Source: Apostichopus japonicus
Lineage: Eukaryota; Echinodermata; Holothuroidea; Aspidochirotida; Stichopodidae
Reading direction: 5' to 3'
DNA length: 64,000 bases
Assembly (NCBI RefSeq): GCF_037975245.1
Contig: NC_092565.1
Span: 10,906,499-10,970,498, forward strand
Shown: positions 46,014 to 55,560 of the stretch, piece by piece
How positions within the stretch are numbered: the first letter of the stretch is position 1
Layout of the letters: each line of letters opens with the position of its first letter
The notes under the pieces: generated by a model
Told to the model about the DNA's origin: nothing
What the model saw: only the letters and a program-made list of their open reading frames with translations
The model's database searches: none
Position numbers and translations under genes: made by a program

Positions 46014-47780
46014 TTATAGTGTAGAGATAACTCTGTGAAGCATCTGCAGGGCTGTAATCCTTTCATCCTTCGTCTCCAACAGTGTGAGGTCCAAACAATG
46101 TTTCTCACACAAGTCCTTGATATACCGGGCCATCATAAACTTGAGACAAGGGCACCTCTCTACAACTCCTACCTTTGTATGATCTGAAATTTACCAAACA
46201 CTAAATACAGTATTTAATTGTAGAGTTCTGGACAGCCACTAAATTTTGAAACCTGGAGATCTTAACTAAACACAGCACTAGTAGCTCTGGACAGCCACTT
46301 AACTTTTAAACTTTGGAAATTTCAGTATCCTGCAAATTACGCCATTGTAGAAACAACTCAAGGGTGTGCACAGGTTCCCTCTCTCTCACTCCCTACAATG
46401 GCATTGTCTAGGCTAGGAGTTGGACTATCCAACTTATGACACATGTAGCGAATACATTGCAGTAGTTATGCCATAATTTATGCTTTCTATTCTAGGCCCT
46501 ATGCGATGATAATTAATTCTAGCCTTTGCTCATACGGTACTAGTAATGATACTACTTACTTTTTTTTAAGGAAAAGTCGCCCAGGAAAGAACCTGGGCAC
46601 GAAAACCAAACTACCAAACGACTGATCCGCTCTCAGCCCCAGTCTCCTTGCATCAGGACTGTGACTGTGTGATCATCGTCAGGTGTGCATCACCATTCCC
46701 CTCGAAAGGGAACAGATACTACACATGATCTCAGCCAAAAGGCCTAGAAGCGATGTGTGATACTACTTTTTTTAAGGAAAAGTCGCCCAGGAAAGAACCT
46801 GGGCACGAAAACCAAACTACCAAACGACTGATCCGCTCTCAACCCCAGTCCCCTTGCATCGTGACTGTGACTGTGTGATCGTCAGGTGTGCATCACCATT
46901 CCCCTCGAAAGGGAACAGATACTACACATGATCTTAGCCAAAAGGCTACTACTTACTTTTCTTAAGGAAAAGTCGCCCAGGAAAGAACCTGGGCACGAAA
47001 ACCAAACTACCAGACAACTGATCCGCTCTCAGCCCCAGTCCCCTTGCACCAGAACTGTGACTGTGTGATCATCGTCGGGTGTGCATCACCATTCCCCTCG
47101 CAAGGGAACAGATACTACACATGATCTTAGCCAAAAGGCTGAGAAGCTACAGCTTACTAGTTACAAGTTGACAGCTTGGAGGCTGGAGGTCTTCTGCTCT
47201 ATATTATCCTCTTGTACATTATCTCCAACATACATAACAAATTAACACTAACAGATACCAACACCCTATAACACAATCCTATTGGTAGGTGGAAGACCAC
47301 TGACCACTCCCACTAGGTCATTCCACATCTCACAAACATCTACACCTGAATAACATGGGATCACACCAGAGTATGTGCACCTGGGTACTCTCCAATGTAG
47401 ACCTGGCCACAAAAGCTCCAAACATAACTCAACCTACAGTGAAAACAATAGATAGCATACCAACAATGCCATAAATGGCTATCCTCAGTAGTGACCAGAA
47501 TAGTCTTATAAATGCCAGCAAGTAAAATAGTCTTGCCTAGGATAGGATAAACAAGCTAGGACCCTACAAAGGCTACAGTAAAGTATTAGTAAGTTCTAGT
47601 ACTCACGTAACACTAACAGCTAATTTGCCTAGGCGTTAGGTGGTGCAACAATAAACAGTATCATGACCTTAGGTTTGACAAGCTTGGCCAAAATTCTTAC
47701 TTCGTAAATGCATGGGGTACTGTCTCAACAATCTGACTTGTTATAGCCTCACCTGGGTACGGTTTATTTGATTCACTATT
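46014..47780 (-). CDS. Unidentified two-exon coding candidate between BORCS7 and FANCI
   Basis: Exon a (47780-47753, 28 nt) follows GTTTTTAG, encodes NSESNKPYP and ends in phase 1 with donor GTGAGG. Exon b (46183-46014) follows AATTTCAG, enters in the matching phase and encodes 55 residues plus TAA. Its peptide has paired cysteines (VVERCPCLKFMMARYIKDLC, then EKHCLDLTLLETKDERITAL) and is strongly protein-like. I do not recognise the family. The upstream start exon was not found; if the coding part began at MMARYIKDL inside exon b, the product would be only 40 aa. The phase agreement and composition argue for a real small gene. It could be a lineage-specific gene or the 3' end of one beginning above 47.8 kb. 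Confidence 0.5.
46560..46754 (-). mobile_element. U2-snRNA-headed repeat, copy 1
   Basis: Read on minus it begins ATCGCTTCTAGGCCTTTTGG, CTGAGATCATGTGTAGTATCTGTTC, nearly identical to the first about 45 nt of U2 snRNA including the GTAGTA branch-site recognition element. It then diverges completely: no U2 stem-loop IIb, no canonical Sm site. The 3' part forms a GCCCAGG-TTCTTT-CCTGGGC hairpin and ends in CTTTTCCTTAAAAAAAA. It fits a SINE with an snRNA-derived head. Confidence 0.75.
46765..46946 (-). mobile_element. U2-snRNA-headed repeat, copy 2 (5' truncated)
   Basis: Same body as copy 1. It starts at GCCTTTTGGCTAAGATCATG, lacking the first dozen U2 nucleotides, and ends CTTTTCCTTAAAAAAAGTAG. 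Its 5' end is joined to the tail of copy 3. Confidence 0.75.
46957..47150 (-). mobile_element. U2-snRNA-headed repeat, copy 3
   Basis: It starts AGCTTCTCAGCCTTTTGGCT followed by AAGATCATGTGTAGTATCTG, the copy closest to U2 in the branch-site region. It shares the hairpin GCCCAGG...CCTGGGC and tail CTTTTCCTTAAGAAAAG with the other two. All three lie head-to-tail on minus, about 190-200 bp each. Confidence 0.75.
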
Positions 47781-48369
47781 CTAAAAACAAGAACGATTCA
47801 GAATGTTTGCTACTAGTACTAAGTATAGTATTAGTAGTAGGCTAGTACTGGTAATAGTACTAGGCCTAGTACTAGTTCACTAGTATTAGAAATAAAGCTA
47901 AGGTAATACAGAGGTAGCTACCCTATCGCGCTGTCAAACGTTACTGCATATTTCATTACGACTTAAGACGAGTCTGAAAAAACACTGAGATTGGAAAAAT
48001 ATTGATGTGGCTCTTTCGTATAGCCTAAGATAAAACAAAAATATTACGTGGGAAAGCTCAACAAATTTGGTCCCGTCAGCTGATTATATTTAATTTTCCA
48101 AGATCTCCCGCGTAGACCGTGCGCTAGGTAGAGCAATGGAAGCCAAACATGCAAAAATTGTAGAATACGTGACTAATAATAATAGTAATAACAATAAAAT
48201 AATAATAAAAATAAATAAATGTATAACTTTTAATAAAACATAGTATGAAGTTCATATCGCGACAAGAATTAGTTGTCATATTGGATTATTCTGTTTGTGG
48301 TGACATCTGTTGACCTACCTAGCAAACAAGGTGGATCCACATAACAACTATGAACTTTTCCAATCTTCA
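47151..48369. other. Stretch around exon a of the unidentified gene
   Basis: Outside the small exon at 47753-47780 no further exon is supported. It includes several TAGTACTAGT-type palindromic runs (about 47810-47890) and an AATAATAA tract near 48175. A promoter or 5' noncoding exon for FANCI or the unidentified gene may lie here, but nothing fixes it. Confidence 0.35.
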
Positions 48370-48790
48370 ATATTGCAGTCTTCTTGTTTACATGGTTTTC
48401 AGACTTTCATCTCTGTTGACCTGATACAACATTTAACCTCCATAGGGTTCTAGTACTAACAAGGCTAAGGTAGATACACATATCTAGTATGAAGTCCTTT
48501 CAATCTTGCTTTTGGAGTTATCAAAGGGAGAGCTATGTATACCAAATATGAAGTTGGCCTCTCAGTGTTGGCCTCAATTGATGTTTGATCTCCACAGAGT
48601 ATAATAGGGTTCTTAAACTCACGCAGACAATCACACACTAAGTATCAATTTCAGCCATCGTGTACTTTTTGAGTGATCATGTTTACAAGCAGTGTTCATA
48701 AACACAGACGAACACACACACATACCCCATAAAGAAACGTCATAAAATCCTTATGCCTCGAGGAAGGAATAATAAATGGTGGTTGAGCCA
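48370..48790 (+). repeat. Dispersed TGACCTTTGACC-type repeat, copy 3
   Basis: GTTTTCAGACTTTCATCTCTGTTGACCTGA, AACCTCCATAGGGTTCTAGTACTAACAAGGCTAAGGTAGATACACA and a second block (CCTCCACAGAGTATAATAGGGTTCTTAAACTCAC) parallel the copies at 8283 and 12195. The end carries ACGTCATAAAATCCTTATGCCTCGAGG. Confidence 0.55.
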
Positions 48791-50331
48791 CTAGCAGGCA
48801 GTTGTCCTAGTTGAACAATTCAAAACATATGGCAACCCACCTGAACTGAAAGCTGGATTGGAAAAGCCAACCATTTTGATAGAAACTATAAAATTCACCA
48901 ATCATCAAATTTCAAAATTCAGCCGAATGTATTACATAACCTGTGGGGTTTTGTGGCACAGCCTCCAAAAGCTGTATCATTTTGCTAGCTAGATATAATC
49001 CATATCTGGTAGATGCAAGAAAGAAACATTTTCTTTTACCTCTTACGTCTTACATTCATTGTGAAACACCAGGCTGACATTGGCTCATATTTTGAGACCC
49101 CCACCTCTCTCATTCCATAGCAAAGAAATTGCTATATTAGGTTTGCCACCTGAGACTGACAATCATGTGGTTGTTAGTTTAGTTTAACTACTGTTTGGTT
49201 TTGTCTGTTTGACTGGCCTTACTAAATGAAATGCGCTGGATGTCATGCATGAGAGGGCTAGGTGGTGCTGGGTTAAGATAGTGTTTTAAGAGGGGATACT
49301 GGTGTTTCTTCTTTCTTCTAGGTAAACATTGATTTTATGTCACACAAAAAAGATGCAAAAGATATTTTAACATTCCAGATCGTCTTTCCATAATTTTATT
49401 GCACATCTGATGATGAGGTATTTCGTCTCATTGGCTCTGGCAGATACAAAGCTAAGAATGATTTCAAACTGAATTGTGATACATGTAATGACCTGAAGCC
49501 ACAGCACTTGCCTATTAAAGTCACAAAGGTGTTTACATTTGTATAACACTGCTTTCCTTGCTATCATGAGACAGACCTTCAAGAAAAAAAAAATTGATGT
49601 ACTGAAAATAAATATGATGCTGTGCTAAAAATTACTAGCATACTGTAATATAACATTTGCATAAGCTTCTTATAAATATGAGCACAGAAATATTAAAATA
49701 ATGCTCAAATTTAAAAGATGGACTGATCACAAATATCTAACAAGTACAATTTTAAAGACAATTACAAAATCATAGACTTGTAAACCAAAATTTGAGATCA
49801 TAATTAAAAGACGGTTTGTCCATGGATCCTCATGATCAAACCTTATTGCATTTACATAAAAGATGAACCTTGGGGAATGTGACATTGGTTATTTGTCCTC
49901 TGGTCTTAAATTTTTGTTTTTCATTTTCTTAATTTTCACTTTAATCATCTTGGCAACCCTCCAGCAGCAGATGACGTGGCCTGTAGACAAGGTCTACCAG
50001 GAGGAGATATCCACCTTTCCTCTGAGGGATTTTTATATGTTGATTAAGGGTGTTAAGTTGTAACATGGTATTTGATTTTTGCAACTTCTGGAATCATTTC
50101 TTGTTCAAAATTTTTCCAATTGCTTTTCAACAAATATCGGCAATCCTATCTTCCTGATAAACTTTTAGATATCACATTAAATTTAATCTTACATGTATTT
50201 GAATTATATGTCAAACACTTAATATCAGAAAATCCTACTTAACATGTTTACTAAATGGAAAATAAAAAATAAATGCATAATTTTCTTTCACCTTCGAAAC
50301 CAGGTTATACCTTTATGCAGTTTTCAAAGTT
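48791..50331. other. Intergenic, nothing identified
   Basis: AT-rich sequence between the unidentified gene and the BORCS7 3' end. No exon pair, RNA gene or transposon end was recognised on either strand. Confidence 0.4.
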
Positions 50332-50660
50332 ATGGTTCTAGGTTATAAGTGTGTAAGCAGTACCGTCCCCGCATACTTATGTGCTTGTCTCTCTCGTTAC
50401 TGCTCAGGTAGATCAAACTTATGCTCTGCTTCTGACACCACACTCCTCACTGACCCAAGTACCATCAGGTTTGAGGGCAAATCTTTCTTTGTTGTTGCCC
50501 CATGTATGTGGAATAGCCTACCAGTTAGCTTTAGGAGTTCTTGTTCTTTGTCTATTTTCAAGAAAGCTTTGAAAACTTATCTATATTCTAAGATTTAGCT
50601 TTCTTTTTGTAAAGCGCTACGATCTCAATGTAGCAGCGCTATATAAGTGTCTAATATGAA
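50332..50660 (+). pseudogene. 3' end of a non-LTR retrotransposon (L2/CR1-like) reverse transcriptase
   Basis: The frame contains IRFEGKSFFVVAPCMWNSLP, then VSFRSSCSLSIFKKALKTYL and a stop at 50596-50598. This is the typical extreme C-terminus of LINE ORF2 proteins (a P-x-x-WNSLP motif, then SSLS-FKKxLKTYL). After the stop come AAAGCGCTACGATCTC and GCGCTATATAAGTG, the conserved LINE 3' tail, then a TGTA-type short repeat. The endonuclease and catalytic RT regions are absent, so this is a dead 5'-truncated copy. It lies beyond the BORCS7 3' end. Confidence 0.85.
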
Positions 50661-51437
50661 TGTATGTATGTAGTAATAAATTCTAGTCTCGTTCAAGCTT
50701 CATGCATGAATGAAAGAGCAACAGTAAACTCATAACCAGCAATAGGGGAAGAGAAAGATCTCCATAATGAGGATAACCACAGAGATCAGGTCACTTTCCC
50801 TCACATATTTCTCCGCATAAGGTTTAGTAGACTATCAGCATTCTACCCACACCTTTGTTCCCCCCACAAGAAAGAAACTTCTCTGAGACACAAAGAGAAA
50901 CCACTTTTGAAAGAATTACTTAACACTTCACAAGACGTAGATGATAGTTTAAAAGTGACCAATAACATCCTGCAGAAATTGTAATGTATACCTCAACTGA
51001 CAAGACTGTATCACAGAATCATTTAGGGTGTTGCAGACAGTTACAAACATCTTTCATCAGAAATAGCGTAGTCTTGGAACCTTATGCGGCGTGTTCCACA
51101 TCTTGGCCAGCCTTGGTAAAGTTACATGATTTCCAGATAGTAACACAATATTAGCCACTAGGGTTGTCGTACTGGATGACTTGGAGATTCAAAAGTCCAG
51201 GGCTAACTCATAGAAGATGTCGTTCATCGCCTCCCAATTTTATCACAATGAACCCGAGGTTATAAACATCAAAGACTGCATTCTGTTATTACTCACAGTA
51301 ATATCATAGGGTATTACTACCAATTCTTGGCAATGTTGGCAGTGCCTTCATTACTGTGGTGTAGTATCAACTTCAGTTCTCGTTAATGGTGCAGTACAAA
51401 CTACCTCCACATGAGATCCGGCTGTAAGAAGTTTCTT

Positions 51438-54400
51438 TCATCTTTGTAGAGTTGTAAGTTGGTCTTGTAAGGAATCCATTTCTTCCACCCTAAAAGACAT
51501 AACATAATTTCAAATGACAACATTATTGTGCTACCTTTATCCACCAAGGAAGATGAAATTAGGTTAATACTTGAACTGGTTTGCTAATAATACAATAAAG
51601 TATGACATCAGGACGGAAAATTCCTGCAATTTCAATGGCAAAAGACCAGTAAACATTAAGATCATTTGGTTAACAATCATTAATTAAAGAATTAACTATT
51701 GTTCTCTACACAACAAGGCCTTGCATAGGCAGTATTACTACTTACGATCATCAGCAAATACTAATTGGGCTGCTCTCAAAAGCCTGTACAGTACCTAATG
51801 TATGTTGTAATTCGGGCAAATTCCAGTGAGAAGTTTAAATTCACCCCCTTGTTTGTTTAACCACTGGCATTCTTTAGCAAGTGGCTAAAATTGTGTATTC
51901 TAGGACTGGACATTTTATTTGTACAACTCTCAAATTTTCTATATTGAACCAAATTGGTTTGTAACTCAAGACAAATGAGCAGTTAAAAGGTTGTAACCAC
52001 ATAGATCTGTGTAACTTAAATACAACGGTATTAAACAACATGTCAATGTTTCATGATTTGGTCATAATTTTGAAAGATTCGGATTGCAGCTTTAAGGTTT
52101 GTTTTTCATGTTCAATATTGAAATGTGACCTACAGTGTGATACTCATTTTGGTAATGTTTACATACATTAAAACAATGTTTGCTTTTAAAAGTTTTAGCT
52201 AATTTAATGTTGTAACCTTGATTGTTTTTTATTCCTTTCTGTCTACAGAAAGCATATGGCTACATCAATATTGAAAATGCTCATTTTTTCTATCAATATT
52301 TAAATGATGTTTTGATATTGCACCTACCGTCTCTCTATTGCTTCTTCTCTATAAAATAAGAAAAAGGAAAGAGGAAACTGCATGAAGATTTGTGACGAAC
52401 ATTGGTCAAAGTTTCTGTACCATCAAATGTTTCAACCCTGACACTGTCATTCATCAATTTCACAGAGAAACTCAAGCACATCTTAAACTTACAAATTAAG
52501 TTACAGCAGGAACAAATAAACAAGTGTAATACAGGGCAAAGTTTTAATGGTTTTCCGGTCATCTGAGATGTCCAAATTTCTGTTCCAACAATGAAAATCA
52601 GCTGTGTAGGTTGTCCAGTGGACGAATAGTTGAATTTTCACTAAAAACCTCCAAATAGGTAAAATGTCCAATCAGTATCACTCCCAAAGTTGGTGTTCTA
52701 TTCACCAACTTACACAACTCTCCTGCAGTATATATATTGGTGCTCTATTCATCAACTTACACATCTCTCCTACAAGAACTACTGTATATAAGATCAATAC
52801 CAAAACTGACTAACTAGTGTGTAATTGTTTAATGCATGTTTATTAAACCACAATAAAATTAACTCAAATTAACAAATTTGTCAAAGTAAAACAACTTGTC
52901 AGATAAAGGCTTCCAAAGCAAAACATTCGACTTCAACTTACTGGAACTGTAGATGAGACTTGAGCTCCCTCAATCTCTTCATGTTCTATAAAAAAAAAAG
53001 GAAAAAGAGAGCGTATACAATAAGCTTTACTGAAAAAGATAAAAATAAGGAAACACATTCTGGTTTCACAAATTAAAAGTTTTCTTTTCCTTTTTACTTA
53101 ATTTTTAGTCAGTAGTTGAAATAACATCCTAATAGTAACAAAGACCAAAAAATGTTTTGAGAATAGATTATGCGACAGTAGAGAGAGTGGCATGATCATT
53201 TTTCTTCATTAATGTAAAAATCCTTTTTTTCCAGAAGCAAAACATATTCTTGAAAGTTGCATTTTGATGAAGCCTTCAATTCAGCATCTGGATAGCAAAG
53301 GGAACATTGTTGTATTGAACATATGTTGAACATAAGGTAACAAGTTGTATTATACGATTTCCAGGCCAAGTCAACAAGGAGGATATCACAGATCAACTAC
53401 TGTGCTACATTTCCTGGTGTAATGAAGGATTTATCTAGAGAATGGAGAGTCAACTTAAACCAAACATATCTACAATTAGGAACAAGAAACTGAGATTTGG
53501 TTATCCCATGGCCCTGGGTTCTTTTGGTTTTAAATATTTAGTTTCCTCTGTAAGTTACAAATTGCCTGTTATGGAATATTCAATTATTTGAAGAAAAAAA
53601 AGAGCACCAAAAAACATTGCTACATGTTTCAAAAATTGAAAGAAACTAGACACAACACCTCTACTGTATCAACAGAATACATCCTATCCAAGTTTGGCAT
53701 TATTTCAATAGTTAAAAAAAAACAAGGATGTTGGAAGGCCTTGATGACAGTAAGATCAATGTTGCATCCTTGTCATATTCAGTGTCATGATTCCAAGCAT
53801 AGGCACACCACACTTTTGAAATGCACTGACCTGATAGGAGTTTTCCAGGTGCTGTTCCTGTGATGCAAAGTTTCGAATAGCTTGCGATAACATCTGTGCC
53901 AAAGAAATAGAAAAAATAGGAGAGCAAAGTTTAAATAAAATATGATGAGGTACTTTGAGCCAATATTTTTTGGAGCTTGAAACTTTCCTACTATGCCTGT
54001 ACAAAAAATACTCCACCTCCACTGTTCATTACAGGGCACATCACTGTTAATTGTGACGTTTTTTTCTTTTTTAATGTTATTAATGAAGAGAATGGATATG
54101 TGCCAATTATTGACAGGGTTGATTAATGAATGCACTCACTTAATTTTTTACAGAACTAGGCATTTATCGATCTTTTATGGGAACATTTTAGGGGTCATGC
54201 AATCCTAAACTGTACACCTTGGTAAGTAACCCTATTTCACTGATGGATGCTTCAAGTCTGAAATACAGCATGTAATGAGTGTAGCCATTTATTGAGTGAT
54301 TAGTAAAGTTGCTTTGACATTTTTTGACAAAATTTGATCTTGATGACTTTAGAATAATAATGCTTGGACCACCTTTAAGACATCCATAAAGAAAACAAAG

Positions 54401-55393
54401 AAACTCAATAGCTTTTGTAAATCTATCATACCCACAGACATATATCCGATAACTCTAAAGTCTAATGGACCACCATGCTCAAACCTCTCATTTTTGAAGA
54501 ATGAAAGGCAATGTTGGTGCTATGCCTTTTCATTCATAATATATTATCAGTCTGGTAGCGCATGTGATATCTAGCTCGCAACAAGGGCAGGCTACTCATC
54601 TCTACAATATTAGATTGTTTGACAATAATAACACAATCGATAATCACCATAAGCTGTTTATGTTAGTCTAGTTCGAAACACTAGACTAGTGAAAGTTCGC
54701 AAAATGTGATCAATAGGCCTAGGCTATGTAAATCCAAGTATCATACTGTCATTCTACGCGGACAAGGTCCTGGCTTAGGCGTAGGCTAATGTATTATGTA
54801 GTACTATTACTAGTATTGTAGGGTATATGGATGTGAATCATATTTGTATTACCTACTGTATGCATTCTTGGTAGATGCCAAGGCCTTATCCAGGGTAGCC
54901 TATTGTTAATAGTTGCTATATCTATGATACTGGGTAAATAGAAAGTCACTATGTAAGTAATCCTAAGACTAGCTTAGCCTATGTAATCCTAAGTATATTT
55001 TGTATTCTATATATGTAATCTGTACACTAAGGAATGTCTAAGATGAGAGTAATAGATCAGTAGAGTATACACTACCACCGTGTGCAGTTGTGTTTTTCTT
55101 GAGTTGTCTCTACAGTATTAGGTCTAGTAGTACGATAACACAGTTACACTTCCTAGGCAAAAGCCTAAGGTAGTCCTAACTTAGGTCTGCATCACGTCAT
55201 ACTTCATCGAGTTTCTTTTGAGATGGATGAATTATATTTTAGCGTGTACTATTAAAACTACCTCGCCTGACTTTGATCCTCTCAAGATTTGCTTAGAGAG
55301 ATTTCCCAAATCATTTATATTTTCTTGGATCTTTAGAGGAAGCCTTGGATCCATAGCTCGTCTGCGTAGTGTGAAGTCGCTATAGATGGCCAT
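51438..55393 (-). CDS. BORCS7: BORCS7, BLOC-1-related complex subunit 7 (five exons, complete)
   Basis: Exons: 55393-55262, 53893-53831, 52985-52942, 52348-52328, 51489-51438, all AG/GT bounded with matching phases; 312 nt, 103 aa plus TGA. Human BORCS7 is about 105 aa. Conserved blocks: LSKQILRGSKSGE (human LTKQVLKGSRSSE), LSQAIRNFASQE (human LGQAARNMVLQE), LKSHLQFQEEAIERRVE (human ITTHLQYQQEAIQKNVE), SLQDQLTTL (human DLQDQLNHL). BORC sits on the cytosolic face of lysosomes, recruits ARL8 and couples lysosomes to kinesin. The second half is predicted coiled coil. The 21-nt exon 4 is a micro-exon. The start could be M1 (55393) or M14; M1 is chosen as first in frame. Confidence 0.92.
51600..51915 (+). 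repeat. Dispersed repeat with GCTCTCAAAAGCCTGTACAG, copy 3
   Basis: GACCAGTAAACATTAAGATCATTTGGTTAACAATCATTAATTAA, ATTGGGCTGCTCTCAAAAGCCTGTACAGTACCT and CTGGCATTCTTTAGCAAGTGGCTAAAAT parallel the 33860 copy. It lies in the last BORCS7 intron. Confidence 0.6.
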
Positions 55394-55455
55394 CGAGGCC
55401 AAAAATGGGTAGCGTCAGGTATAAAATCTAAAACTGCTGCAAATAAAATGTAACA

Positions 55456-55560
55456 ATGGACCGTGAAAACAAGAAAGAGGCTTTCGAGATAACATTTGAA
55501 TTTAAAAGTAAAGATTTTAAACAAAAATATAAAGATTATTGCAAAACAACGTTTCCACAA
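55456..55560 (+). CDS. Candidate first coding exon, head-to-head with BORCS7
   Basis: ATG in a purine-rich context (AACAATGG) opens 35 codons, MDRENKKEAFEITFEFKSKD then a Lys/Tyr/Cys-containing stretch to Gln, ending exactly at a consensus donor CAA/GTGAGT. No following exon was identified in the next 2.5 kb. The composition is charged and protein-like, but the family is not recognised. The ATG lies 62 bp from the BORCS7 ATG on the opposite strand, which would make a very compact divergent promoter. Confidence 0.35.

Noticed and set aside
46560..47150. Canonical U2 snRNA genes
   Set aside because: Only the first ~45 nt match U2; the Sm site and stem-loops IIb to IV are missing and copy 2 is 5' truncated.
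53588..54208. Several overlapping open frames on both strands
   Set aside because: They are shadows around the real BORCS7 exon 2 (53893-53831).
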